From: Patagioenas fasciata | Taxonomy: Eukaryota; Chordata; Aves; Columbiformes; Columbidae | Reading direction: 5' to 3' | DNA length: 64,000 bases | NCBI RefSeq assembly: GCF_037038585.1 | Contig: NC_092520.1 | Span: forward strand, 2,323,001 to 2,387,000 | In this document: piece by piece, positions 24,201-33,852 of the stretch | How positions within the stretch are numbered: the first letter of the stretch is position 1 | How the letters are laid out: every line of letters starts with the position of its first letter | The notes under the pieces: generated by a model | The model's input: only the letters and a program-made list of their open reading frames with translations | The model's database searches: none | What the model was told of the DNA's origin: nothing | Position numbers and translations under genes: made by a program

Positions 24201-27200
24201 TACAAATATTTAATTAACAGTCGTCTCTCATTTGATTCGAGTTGGTAAATTGAACTGAAAACTGGAGAATGTCAGCAGCAACTGTGTCTACTGGGCCCCT
24301 CCAGTAAAATTGGGGAAGCATGAGAGGATGAGGTGGTGAGATAGATTATCCATCTCTCCTCTCTAGATTATTTGTCTCTCCTTTTTGTGTGGTCTGAACC
24401 TTCCAAACTGGTTTGAACCACTCCAAACAACAGTTATTTTTCCCATTTGTTTAGATGTACTCTGTATATCAGAGGCTTTTCACTGTCCAGTGGGTATTTC
24501 TAGTTATTTCCCAGTGATTTCATCCTGAACTTTTCCTTTTTACTTTTTTCCCTTAGCGTTTCTGTCCTTCCCTTGGCCTTGTCAATGGTAAAGAGAGCGG
24601 AATATGGTCAGGTGCAGGTTTAACTCCTAACCATTCTTCATATACATTTTACTGCAGAAAGCCCAAATAATTCAGATCCAAGATGAACTATTGCTCCGTG
24701 CATTTACCAATGCTCTTCTCTGTTAATCAGACTTACAGATTATAACTAAAAACACTAAAGAATCTTCCAACGTGCCTCAAGACAGCAGCAGAAAGCTGGA
24801 TGCTACGCATGTACCCGACCAGAAGGATGAAGAAGCCGCAACTGAAGAACATCAAGGCCAATCTGAGCGGGACTCACCCGGCGTTTGCAGCAACACGCGG
24901 CCGCCGCGCTCTTCTGGGAGATCCGTGTTTGAGAGACACATGTTGCGCGAACTTCTAGACCAAGCTGTCCCCGAGGACGAGGTGGGGCCAACAGGCCTCA
25001 TCCAGGAAGACGAAGGTGCTTTTTCACACAGCGAAGAAGAATATGAAGAAGATATTATAGAACCACGGACTCTGAACGAAATAACGACCATCACGGACAA
25101 AACTAGTCCTTGGTCCAGTGTGGTGTCTGAAGAGGAGACGGGTCCTGAGCGGCAGCTCGTAGATTTGGGGCCTGGACATCAGCGCTCGGTGGGTATTGAA
25201 TGCTTGAGGAGAGGAGGCAGCAGACAGAGCAGCTTCTCCAGTGCATCACAAGGTGACAACCAATGCGTTGTCACCGCCCTTAGCCCGTGCGTTGGCCTTC
25301 ACGCAGGCGAGGAAAGTCCTTGGGCAGGAGCAGAAGGTTTTCAGAGCTTGAACAGCAGTGGAAAACCAGAAAATGGAAGGTGTGACTGTGACAGAGCATT
25401 TAACACTACATATATAGACCAAAATGTAGAGTTTCGCGCAGCTGCTGAAGAGCTACTGGGATTTCCAGCAGATCCAAAAACCACAGAAAAAGAGGCAAAC
25501 GGTGAGATTGTAAATAAAGACCATAAACACAAGGGAGAAAGGGGTTCCGTTGAGATCTGTGTTACGACAGCAGGGTGGGAAGGAAACACCGAAAGCTTTT
25601 CCGATGACAGCAGTGAAGACTCCCTGGAAGCGCCAAAAAAGTCTGTCAAAGCAAAAATTGCTTCGTATCCTTCATTTCTTAAACACCTGTTGTAATCAAG
25701 GAGCGTGGCTTATTTCTTGCTTAGAGCCTCATGAGGGAGAAAATCCCTGCGTGCAGCTTTTCCCTGGGAAATGAGGCTAGAATTGGTGACCTGGGAAAGT
25801 GTTGGAAGAGCCTGTTACGTTGTGTTTCACACAGTGTTGTCATGACTGTACTATTTCTAACAAATATATCCTGTGATCTGTGAGAGTTATTTATTTTGCA
25901 TAGTTTCAACATGTTGTCTTGCAGTTTTTCCCCGTTTGGGCACTACCATAGTTCTTGTGTGCCTCTGTATTAAAAGAAACACAGTTTATTTTGCATTTTA
26001 AGCACTTTCCTGCATTTCTTGCACGCATCTCAAATCTTTTCTTCAGTTTCATTAAGTTGTGTTGGAATTTTTTCCAGGGTAAAGTGCTCTACAAATACGT
26101 GAGGTGTTACTGTAAAGCAGGTTGGTGTCCCCTGAGACCAAGTGAGAAAACCAAGTGTTTGGAACCGTAGAATATTGATTAAAATAAATGAGATTTACAG
26201 CCTTTACAGGGAGGATTATTCCACATCTGCAGCTCCTGTGCTGGGCACTGGGGAGGCCAAACCTCGAATCCTGGGGGCAGTTTTGGACCCCTCATGCCAA
26301 GAAAGGCCTTGAGGTGCTGGAGCGAGTTGAGAGAAGGGAACGGAGCTGGTGAGGGGCTGGAGCACAAGTGTGATGGGAGCGGCTGAGGGACCTGGGGGGT
26401 TGAGGTTGGATGTGGGGAACAATTTCTTCCCCAAAGGGCTGTGGGGCATTGGAACAGGCTGCCCGGGGCAGTGCTGGAGTCACCATCCCTGGAGGGGCTG
26501 AAAACACACATAGATGGTTCTCAGGGACATGGGGCAGTGCCAGGGCTGGGTTAACAGTTCAACTTGATCTTGAGGGGTTTTTCCAACCGAAATGATTCTA
26601 TGCTACATGTTGCCAAAGGTTTTTCCTTAACAGTTCTGCTCAGATCCGACCCCGTTGTTGTTCCCAACTTCTTCCTTTCGCCCCAGCAGATGGAAGCCTC
26701 CATGCGACTGCTCAGCATTTCTTCTCATCCTTCCACGGCTCTGCAAGTAAGTAGGGGACTCCTTTCCCTTTCCCTTTCCCTTTCCCTTTCCCTTTCCCTT
26801 TCCCTTTCCCTTTCCCTTTCCCTTTCCCTTTCCCTTTCCCTTTCCCTTTCCCTTTCCCTTTCCCTTTCCCTTTCCCTTTCCCTTTCCCTTTCCCTTTTCC
26901 TTTTCCCTTTTCCTTTTCCTTTTCCTTTCCTCCTTAGCGGAGTCCATTAAATCAGGAACAAAAGTCCTCAGTTTAGCGGTGTTAACTTCCAAATCAATTC
27001 AAGAAGAACCTTTCTGCTACCTCTTCTCTTTGAGAATAATTTTCAGCGTTCGCAGCTGCGTCATCGGTGATATTTATGCATTTCTGTTAATCAATCTGTC
27101 TATATACGATTATGAATGTTGCTTTTCTCACCTGAGGTCAGTAGAAGTGGCCGGTGCTCGCTCCACACTTCTTTGTGCTTTAATGTGAGGCAAGGTGCCT

Positions 27201-30200
27201 AATTTTGAGGGCTCAAGCTGTATCGTGTAATTATGACTCCAATTTATGTCTTTTTAGATCAGGATGAAATCAGGGAGTTTGCAGCAAGACAGTTTCTTCC
27301 TGAGAGGTATCAAGTAACTTCTTCGGCAGAGGGAATAGCGGAGTATTGTCCCTCCTACAGGAAAGATTTTGCTGTTTTATAGGTGTTTATGCACGTAAAA
27401 CCTTCCATTTACTGCAAGAGGTTTGTGGCTCGGTTATTTTGAGGTATAAATATTCTTCTTTTACCAGCCGCGGCTTTGCTGGGAATGTTGATGCAGATCT
27501 GGACTGTTTACTGCTCCCAGAAAAGATAATCCCTTGGTCCCCTTCCTTGTGACCTACAAAAGAGACACTCGAAGGAACATTTATGTAATTGGAAACACTT
27601 TCCTTGATTAACCAGAGCAGCAACAGGCAGGATCTAATAGCTCTGAAGTAATGGAAACTACTTGCAATTAATAAATGTGTTTACAGCTCGGGTAAAATGC
27701 CTTAATTTTCACTCATTTGTGTTGGAAAAGTGATTTTTTTTTTCTGATTTACATAATATTATGTTTGCCTAAAGCCCTTGGGACATTTTCCCGATGAAAG
27801 TACAGATCTCAATCAGAAGAATCTTGGCCGTACAAGGATCTTAAGATATCTTGATTATAAAGCCCAGACTTCTCATGCTGTATCTAAATATTCTGGATAA
27901 AGCCCAAAGCAGAATCTCAGGTGTGTTTCTCCTTTGGAATCTCCTTCCAATTCTTGTTAATTCGCTCTGTTTTTTCCTCTGGAAACCCCGTGTCTTTCTG
28001 TGCATCCGCAAATCATCGCTCAGACCTATGGTTTAATATTAATACCACCTTCCCTTGAATTCGCTGTCTCTGCAATACTAAGAACCACGCTCCTGAAAGT
28101 CATTAATAATTAGGGAGAATATTAGCAATCTAAAATCCAAAACTATTTGGATCTAGCTGACCTTAAATCAATTTAGTTCCAGGATTAGCAACAGCTCATT
28201 GTAGAGACAGGACTTGCTTGTGCTTCGTGTTCACCCGGCGTCAAACACCCGGAATGAAGAACAAGAAGGGTTTGATTTTGTTTTTTCGCTTCACGCTGAT
28301 GGTAAAATAGATTTCGGGATAGTTTTGTTCTTAATTAGCCTGAAGAACACTCAGCTGCTAAATCTGGGTTTTTGCACAGCTCAGCAAACACCGAGCGTGA
28401 CAAGGAGGATGAAACCGGAGTCGCTCTCCGAAGATCAACAGCGTCCTCTCGCTCCCTCTCTCCTATGTTCCTGCCGCCTCTCCCCGGCCGATCCAAGTCC
28501 CCATTTTCTCAATCTTCCCACCCAAAATGATGAAGAAACGGTGAGAAGGTGAAGCGGGAAGTTGCGTCGAAGGAGCTGGCGGCATTTGGAGACAAACAGG
28601 TCATCTTGGCTCACACTACAAGGCCTTGGGGATGTGAGAATCGTAGAATCATGGAATCCTTTTGGTTGGAAAAACCCCTCAAGATCATCGAGTCCAACCA
28701 TTAACCCAACCCCGGCACTACCCCATGTCCTGAGAACCTCATCTCCGTCTGTTCAACCCTCCAGCAATTAAATAATCCTCACCTGGTTCATGTGTCCTGC
28801 CCAATCTATACAAAGCAAAGCGTCGTCTTCCATCTTTCTGATTAAATGTGTGTTCTCCATGGCCGAGCATCAGATACATGAAATTTGTGACCGCGTAGAC
28901 TCAAAAACAGAAGGAGAAACGCAGGACGGGTGCTGCGTCAGTCTGAGCTGCCAAAGCCTCTTTGGGAGGCGAGGAATGGTGTAAATACGACATTTCAGAT
29001 GTTTGCACTCCAAACTGGGCAGAAGGTTAAAACTCTTTGTTCGAAATCGTGTGTTTGACGTATCAAAGCAACACCTTAAAACTGCAGCGTTGAGGCTGGG
29101 ATGTCTTGCTAAACGTCACAAGTGCAAGGAATTTGTGTTGTTTCAGAGCAAAATAGCTTAATGCAGAGGTGGGTATAGGAGTGTCGCTCTGTCCTGTAGC
29201 CATATTGCAAAACAGGGCGTGAAGTTAAACCCACAAATGTAATTTCACCTGTGCGAGCTGTAATTGCGTCTTTAAACTTCGCTCGTTCTGCTTCACACCT
29301 GCGCACACAGAACAGCAACAAGAGCCGCTCGCCCTTTCCTACAGCTGGAAATTCCTTGTCAGGAGGGTCCTTGGCATGGATACGTGAATCTCAACACCCC
29401 CGCGTTGCCGCAAACGGACGCAGCCGTGCGAAAATTGAAGTATTTTGGGGAATTTATAGAGCCATTGCGAAAATCTCCTTCTGTTTTCATATCGCAGTTA
29501 ATTCCTGTGAGCGTTTCACTTGCACGTGGTCGATATTTTTTAGGTATATTAATGTCAGAGAAGCTGCACGGGGTCATTTAGCTGCAATTTGACCAGCGGA
29601 TTTGATTTAAGAGCCAGAATTTCCTTCTTTTCTTTCCTTTCATTACAATTACAGACCTTCCTGGGCCAAGGGATGGGGCAATAAGTCCCAATTATTTGCA
29701 AATACATCAAACCGGTGTTGAGAAGCAAACACTGCTCAATGCGCTAAAACCAGGAGCTTTTTGCTCATCTTCTGAGCTTTCACCTTGAATATTTATTGAA
29801 TATTCCTTGAATATTTATTGAATATTTATTCCTATGAACTGCTGTACAGAGGAACCGAGCTGGTTACAACCCGTCTCCAGCCAATATTAATATTTCGGGT
29901 GTTTTATAGACAGTTGGCCCAGAAAACAGCGGGGAAAGAAGCTACTGACCCGTTTTCTCTGCACAACCTCAATCAAATCAAAGGGAGGTGATTTATAATT
30001 TATACAATTAACCATATGAAACCAGGAGCTGTTGAGCATTTAGGAATCTATAGGTTTTCACGCACCTTTTTCTGTGCTGTTGGTTGTGAACCTACAGGAG
30101 CTGTTCCCACCCTTGTCATCTCTTTTATTAACGAACCAGCAAACGAAACCATCGTCTTAGTGAGCGTCAATACCTCCGTCTCCCACATCTGGCCATGCAG

Positions 30201-31516
30201 GAGGAGCGTATTGGAAAAATCCACCTTCAGGAACTGTGGTTAAGGCCTCTCTTCTCTTGTCTGAGCGCAGAAATTGTCGCTGATGGTAAATTAAGTCGTA
30301 ATGAAGCTTCTTGTGCTTTGTCCTGGCTCCAGCGAGCGGGATGTGGAAATCAAGGGGTGGGTTTGATGCTTTTCCCAGCAGAGTCTTCACCAGCGACGCA
30401 ATCGCCGGGCAAATATTCAATATCCTCATCATCTGCGCCCGCAAGGTGCGGGTGACAAAACCCAAGGAGTCTCCAAACCCATTTATTCCTAAAAAAGCCA
30501 CTTCCCTCCCCAAACAACACACGGGGGACACGCAGGAACAGGATCCCGGTGCCATTTCTCATTTCACCTCAAGAGACCTTTCCCCCACGAGCGTGCCCAG
30601 CAAAGCTGAGCCTGGCTAGGCCAGAGGAGCAGCCCAGCCATGTGGGTGAAAGGCCGAAGCGGCGGATCGGCTTTTGGAATCCGACCCGGATCGAGCGACG
30701 TGTCCTCACACGGCCCAGGGCGGATCTCAGCTCTCCAAACCACTTGGAATTATTTTGTACGTTGAAATTATCCATTTTTAGCGCTGCTGTAACATCGGGG
30801 AGGATGCCGGGAACCCAGGATGGTGTTAAAATTATTAAAATGGTGGTTTTTATTTAAGGGTCCCTGCAGATAACCGGGACTGGCCCATCTGATTTCTCAG
30901 CAGGTTTGGATTTGGTGTGTAGGAGCCTCTACATCGCGAGGTGATTTGGTTTTTAGGGTTCTACAAATAAAACCCACAATTCGCAGAGTCAGAGCCCGGT
31001 GAATACGCCGCTATAATTCTTTTGGCTTCATAAAATCAGATTTTAGCTGACAACAGACATTTAAAAACCTTTCTGATTTTGATCTTTTGCTTTCTGCAGC
31101 ACTGAGGAAAAGCATCGCGGCATCCGGTATCACATCGGGCAGGGGGATATTTCACCATTTCACCACAGATTATCAGTTTTCTAAACAGTCGGAACAAACA
31201 CGTCAAGTTTCATTTTCCAAACGGAACGGAACAAGAGGAAAAACCGGGCCGAGGAGAAGCGGCGAGCGCCGGAAAACACATCACGAGGGTTTTTTGGATT
31301 TATGTATCCAGCTTCTCGCGCTCTTGGGAAGGTCAGAGAAGGGCTGGGTGAGCTTTAATGTGTTTATTTCCCCTCTCGCAGGGCAGCAGCGGATCCGCGC
31401 CGAGGGGCATCCCGTACCGCCGGCCCCCGCGGCCCCGGCCCGCCGCCCATCTGTCCCAAGAGGAAACCGAACGCATCGCCAGGATCTTCTCCGCTCGGCT
31501 CTCCCAGAAGGAATAA
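385..31516 (+). CDS. C2CD3: C2CD3, C2 domain-containing protein 3 (3' two-thirds of gene, 21 exons, 5' end outside window)
   Basis: C2CD3 sits at the distal end of centrioles and is needed for distal appendages and primary cilium formation (family knowledge). Twenty-one exons were read with consensus splice sites, and every junction phase agrees: 385-536, 1706-1949, 2660-2843, 4333-4513, 6114-6286, 8061-8181, 10039-10307, 11121-11210, 12038-12643, 13949-14266, 15118-15256, 17059-17123, 18346-18551, 19210-19310, 20980-21156, 21840-22054, 24731-25691, 26644-26746, 27258-27306, 28380-28540, 31382-31516. Together they make 4650 nt, or 1549 residues and a TAA, against about 2350 residues for the whole human protein. 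Several C2 domains are visible. UCP follows on the same strand, as in other vertebrates. The last three exons are the weakest part of the model. Confidence 0.9.
2441..2605 (+). mobile_element. CR1 LINE 3' tail
   Basis: It contains ATTGGAACAGGCTG and ends in CCAGCCAAAATGATTCAATG, the typical CR1 3' terminus. It is in sense with C2CD3 and its tail stops 55 bp before exon 3. Confidence 0.9.
3020..3776 (+). mobile_element. CR1 LINE, young subfamily copy A
   Basis: A 5'-truncated CR1 ending CATTCTGGGATTCT. It shares near-identical blocks (GGGCCCTTGTGGCCAGGAAG, GACCACCCCTGGAATATTGT) with the copies at 7153, 8712, 20051, 22307, 42808, 44549, 51040 and 58238. Confidence 0.93.
5819..5928. repeat. 22-bp tandem repeat, 5 copies
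   Basis: Five head-to-tail copies of AGTAGAGCTTCTGCTGGAG plus TTT with one to three changes each, in the C2CD3 intron between exons 4 and 5. Confidence 0.95.
6512..6728 (-). mobile_element. CR1 LINE 3' fragment
   Basis: Bottom-strand CR1 3' end of the GGGGAAGAAATTGTTCCCC subfamily, antisense to C2CD3. Confidence 0.9.
7153..7800 (-). mobile_element. CR1 LINE, young subfamily copy A
   Basis: Bottom-strand copy starting at its 3' end (complement of CATTCTGGGATTGTG). It is collinear with the copy at 3020-3776 in reverse. Confidence 0.92.
8061..12643 (+). CDS. C2CD3: C2CD3 exons 6-9 of this window: C2 domains
   Basis: Exon 6 (8061-8181) opens a C2 domain ([14 protein letters not shown]). It runs through exon 7 (10039-10307: [27 protein letters not shown]) and exon 8 (11121-11210: [15 protein letters not shown]). 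Exon 9 (12038-12643, 606 nt) begins with GWYPVTL and contains [20 protein letters not shown], an acidic linker, then another C2 unit ([35 protein letters not shown]). The exon 9 acceptor is taken at 12036-12037 behind a pyrimidine tract. A second AG at 12045-12046 keeps the same frame and would drop three residues. Exon 7 starts at 10039 because only that AG of two neighbours restores phase. Confidence 0.9.
8712..9411 (+). mobile_element. CR1 LINE, young subfamily copy A
   Basis: Top-strand copy ending CATTCTGGGATTCTGGGATT. A second CR1 tail follows directly. Confidence 0.92.
9418..9547 (+). mobile_element. CR1 LINE 3' tail of the second subfamily
   Basis: It reads CATCCCTGGAGGGTTGAACA to TTGGACTCGATGATCTTAAA and the ATTCTGTTATTCT end. 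It abuts the previous copy in the same orientation. Confidence 0.88.
10308..11120 (+). other. C2CD3: C2CD3 intron 7, no feature seen
   Basis: AT-rich intron with no CR1, no tandem repeat and no exon-like frame that fits the splice phases. Confidence 0.5.
13027..13507 (-). mobile_element. CR1 LINE, second subfamily
   Basis: Bottom-strand copy; the 3' end is the complement of TTCCAACCAAAATGATTCTTT. It runs into the 3' coding region at about 13500. It lies in C2CD3 intron 9, antisense. Confidence 0.92.
13949..18551 (+). CDS. C2CD3: C2CD3 exons 10-13 of this window: C-terminal C2 domain
   Basis: Exon 10 (13949-14266) ends the previous C2 unit (VRVHIVLSS). An acidic linker follows, and then a new C2 domain begins with [17 protein letters not shown]. 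It continues in exon 11 (15118-15256: [19 protein letters not shown]), exon 12 (17059-17123: [10 protein letters not shown]) and exon 13 (18346-18551: [37 protein letters not shown]). The order of strands fits a complete C2 fold split by three introns. This looks like the last C2 domain of the protein; what follows is low-complexity. Confidence 0.9.
15257..17058 (+). other. C2CD3: C2CD3 intron 11, no feature seen
   Basis: 1.8 kb of AT-rich intron. Short open frames on both strands have no splice-site or phase support, and no interspersed repeat was recognised. Confidence 0.5.
19210..25691 (+). CDS. C2CD3: C2CD3 exons 14-17 of this window: coiled and acidic tail
   Basis: Exon 14 (19210-19310) is Ser/Thr-rich. 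Exon 15 (20980-21156) is basic and likely helical ([19 protein letters not shown]). Exon 16 (21840-22054) contains [19 protein letters not shown] and a helical [12 protein letters not shown] segment. Exon 17 (24731-25691, 961 nt) is the largest and strongly acidic, with [15 protein letters not shown] and [14 protein letters not shown]. Its donor is inferred at 25692 (TT joined to GTAATC), because that is the only GT that rejoins exon 18 in frame and gives an uninterrupted junction. The donor overlaps an in-frame TAA, so failure to splice would end the protein almost at once. Confidence 0.82.
20051..20853 (+). mobile_element. CR1 LINE, young subfamily copy A with RT 3' end
   Basis: It starts in reverse-transcriptase sequence (GACCGGGTAGTGAGGTGGAC; frame [12 protein letters not shown]) and carries a deletion near 20810, after which an unrelated CR1 tail (GACTAGATGATCTTCCGAGG) ends it. 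It is in sense with C2CD3. Confidence 0.88.
22307..23575 (-). mobile_element. CR1 LINE, longest young copy
   Basis: Bottom-strand copy of 1.27 kb. It includes RT motifs [14 protein letters not shown] and [13 protein letters not shown] (CR1 RT blocks), then the 3' region shared with copy A elements. It is antisense to C2CD3, in the intron between exons 16 and 17. Confidence 0.93.
23576..24730 (+). other. C2CD3: C2CD3 intron 16 remainder, no feature seen
   Basis: Intronic sequence between the CR1 and exon 17. No exon or repeat was recognised. Confidence 0.5.
26225..26603 (+). mobile_element. CR1 LINE, second subfamily
   Basis: Top-strand copy ending CCAACCGAAATGATTCTATG. It is in sense with C2CD3 and its tail is 40 bp before exon 18. 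Confidence 0.92.
26644..31516 (+). CDS. C2CD3: C2CD3 exons 18-21 of this window: C-terminal end (last three uncertain)
   Basis: Exon 18 (26644-26746) is clear: [20 protein letters not shown] followed by a CAA/GTAAGT donor. The terminal exon (31382-31516) carries [16 protein letters not shown] before TAA, has a good CTCTCGCAG acceptor, and lies 600 nt before a poly(A) signal. The two short exons between them, 27258-27306 and 28380-28540, were chosen because their splice sites are consensus and they carry phase 0 to phase 0 exactly. A second acceptor at 27262 opens a different frame through both exons and ends at a TGA at 28528-28530. I cannot tell from one genome which is used, or whether an exon was missed in the 2.8-kb last intron. 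Confidence 0.55.
26761..26931. repeat. (CCCTTT)n hexanucleotide tract grading into (TTTTCC)n
   Basis: About 22 pure hexamers to 26896, then TTTTCC variants to about 26931. It starts 14 nt after the C2CD3 exon 18 donor. One strand is all pyrimidine, the other all purine. Confidence 0.97.
28638..28768 (-). mobile_element. CR1 LINE 3' fragment
   Basis: Bottom-strand CR1 tail (complement of GGTTGGACTCGATGATCTTG) in the last C2CD3 intron, 98 bp past exon 20. Confidence 0.9.
28769..31381 (+). other. C2CD3: C2CD3 last intron, large and mostly unexplained
   Basis: 2.6 kb with CpG-richer patches after 30550. It holds a short AT-rich repeat of TTGAATATTTA at about 29785-29832. Several exon-like pieces (for example 31100-31127 and 30380-30445) have splice-like ends but do not carry the phase that the terminal exon needs. 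A missed or alternative exon is possible. Confidence 0.45.
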
Positions 31517-32140
31517 CGTCGCTGAGACGCCGCCACAAACGCCACATCCCACGGGGAAAACGAGGTGGAACCTTTACATTTCAACCTCTGATTGTGTTTA
31601 AATTCGCCTCGTCGGTTTCTCGTTAGAGCGACTGGTGGTCAACCCAAGGGAGCGGAGACACCGTGTGTCTTGCAAGGGCAGGTTCCCAATGAGACTCATC
31701 ACTGTTTGGTCTCCAGATACTCCATTATTCACCTTAAATTTCTCTAAGTAACCCTTTGGATCATCCCCTATGGATACAGCTCCTTTTTCTTCGACCGAAG
31801 GATGGAGAACATGAGGAACTGGTGGTCCCAGGGCGAGCGGAGAACTCTCAGCTCCCTGCCTGCGCCTGTCGCGGCTTTTCAGAAAGAACTGGTAGGAAAA
31901 AGAATTCCTTGGAAATAACGTACATGCCCAAGGTGCTTGTGTAAATACAACCCGAGGATCCTGTAAAATATTGATGTGTGTACGAAAGGGTTTTACTAGA
32001 AAGATGGAGCTTTTATACTCTAAATTATTTTTGTACGTTTTTACGTTGGGTACCTTTTGGATAACGGACTGGCAAACCCAGCTCGGTCGGTTTTTGTACC
32101 GCTGTTTGTGTTTCAATAAAATCCACCCGGTTTCTCATCT
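31517..32140 (+). other. C2CD3: C2CD3 3' UTR
   Basis: This is the stretch from the TAA at 31514-31516 to just past the AATAAA at 32115-32120. No convincing coding frame or repeat was seen. Confidence 0.6.
32115..32120 (+). terminator. C2CD3: Poly(A) signal AATAAA, C2CD3
   Basis: This canonical AATAAA lies about 600 nt after the C2CD3 stop on the sense strand. It is the first AATAAA seen in that interval. Confidence 0.65.
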
Positions 32141-33480
32141 GGTCGCGCTGCCCGGTCACGAGCTGCTCCTTAACAGGTGACGAGAGTCCGTCCCCAAAGA
32201 GCCGCCGGTGACGGGCAGGAGGTGACACCGGCGCCGCGTGCAAAGGTCGCCGCTTTGAGAAGTAATTGAATATCGTATCGTGCAGATGGCGGCGAGTCGG
32301 TTCTCGGAGGTGAGGAACGCTCCAAATTAGAGCTGCTTTTCAAACCACGCTTGGAAATTCAGGATTTAAGGGACCAAAGCGTCACTGTCCCCTTTTTCTT
32401 TATCCTCCCATCTCTGGTTTTGTTTTTCGTAGGGGAAAATCCTAAATGCAAAATTGACTTATGTCCTGGCTGTAAAATCTCTTGTGCCCTTGCCTGGGTG
32501 AGGCACATGAATGTGCCAAGTGTCCCCATCCCAGTTGTCCCCATCCTGAGTGTCGCCATCCCGAGTGTCCCCCTGCGAGAATGGGAGCAGCACAAGCGTT
32601 TCCTTCTGGTGACATCCCAAAAAACCCAGGTGGAATAGGGGCTGTGTAGGGAACATGGTGACGGAGGAGGTGACAACGTTGACTCCTGAGTTATCTCAGG
32701 CACGACATAAACAGCTTCTTCCTCCCATGTTCGTATTTAGGTCAGCGGTGGAGCGGGGTCCAGGAAAACACGCCGGGAAGCAGCTGGAGACGGGGAACCC
32801 GATCCGCGGAGCAAAGGTGGATTCAGGGCATCAAACCAGCTCAAAATCCCTCTTGCGCACTCACACGGAGGCTTTTCTGCACGTCACAGGGATGTGCTCA
32901 AGACCTCCAAGGGAGAAACAGGCTGAGTTTTAAGAAAAATAGAGGAAAAGGGGGATTTCTAGACCACCCTTGTTCTCCAGTGGTGCCTTCCCCTCGGCGT
33001 TGTGGTGTTCGTGGTGTGGAGCCGCTCCACGTGAGCTCGGGGGACACGTTACGGACACACGACACCCCACGGAGGAAATCCCGCTGGTAAACAAGCCCGG
33101 CAGGTGCCTGGGATGAGTTACAGCTGCAAAGGGACCTGATGTCCCCAAGGGAGGAGCGCCGGGTGCCGCTCTCCCTCCCAACCCTTGGACAAGTGTTTGC
33201 TGCATCTCGTCCTCCCCAGAGCATGTTTCGGTTAAATCCAATTTTATCCCCCATCCTCGAAGTCACAGCGCCTACCAAAGGGGCAGGACCATGTTGTTGG
33301 GTTCCACTCCCCCCAAATTTTGCTCTGTCCCCCCCGCTCCAAGCTGTACCGGAGCCCTGAAACGCAGCCAGCCCGTCATGGGTGCTGAGTGACCCCCCCG
33401 TCATCAGCTCAAATGCCACCGGGGTGACGGGGTTTTGCTGTCACCTGATCCCCGCGGGGGCCGGAATGTCCTCCCGGGTG
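32141..33480. other. Intergenic spacer between C2CD3 and UCP
   Basis: About 1.3 kb of mixed, mostly GC-rich sequence. It holds a short tandem repeat at 32519-32575 (about four 15-nt units of the type TGTCCCCATCCCGAG) and no recognisable exon. Many mammals carry two UCP paralogues near here; there is no second carrier gene, nor any carrier signature, in this spacer. Confidence 0.6.
32519..32575. repeat. Short tandem repeat, about 15-nt unit
   Basis: About four imperfect head-to-tail copies of AGTGTCCCCATCCCG, seen directly. They are in intergenic sequence upstream of the UCP gene. Confidence 0.6.
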
Positions 33481-33483
33481 CGA

Positions 33484-33489
33484 TATAAG
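33484..33489 (+). promoter_or_regulatory. UCP3: Possible TATA box of the UCP gene
   Basis: TATAAG lies in a GC-rich setting about 370 bp upstream of the UCP start codon. The coding start exon has a splice acceptor at 33838-33839, so transcription must begin further upstream at a non-coding exon, and this site is placed sensibly for that. The call is inferred from position only. Confidence 0.35.
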
Positions 33490-33852
33490 GCGGGGAACAA
33501 GGAGCTGGTTCTGGGGTGATGGCTGCGAGGAGAGGGGTGTAAGGCAGGAGCTGGGACGCGGTGCTGAGGTCCCCACGGTGAGGACACGGGGGACATGCTG
33601 TGGGGGACATGCTGTCACCAAGCACTCCCAGTTTGGCCTGAGTGGCATGGAGGGGGTGGCCTGAGCCCTGTGCCTCAGCTTCCCCAGGAATGGAGGCAAA
33701 GAAACTGGGCACGGTTTGGCTTTTGCAGTTATCCAAAGCCACCACAGCACATTGGCACCTCTGTCCCCAAACCGGACACCTGCTTGAAGCCTCCATCAGA
33801 CGCAACATCCCACAAACTGTCCCCCCGCTTTCCTTGCAGCCCCTCAGCCGCC

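Noticed and set aside
26081-26120. Possible exon after TTTTTTCCAG at about 26079
   Set aside because: A good pyrimidine tract, but no phase-compatible donor and no resemblance to C2CD3; it was not needed by the chain.
26564-26992. Open frames through the (CCCTTT)n tract on both strands
   Set aside because: Ser-Leu and Lys-Gly repeats read from a hexanucleotide; only the first part of the plus frame (C2CD3 exon 18) is real.
27263-27313. C2CD3 exon ending at 27313 (CAA/GTAACT) joined straight to the terminal exon
   Set aside because: It is phase-compatible and cannot be excluded, but it would discard the well-formed exon at 28380-28540. It is kept as an alternative only.
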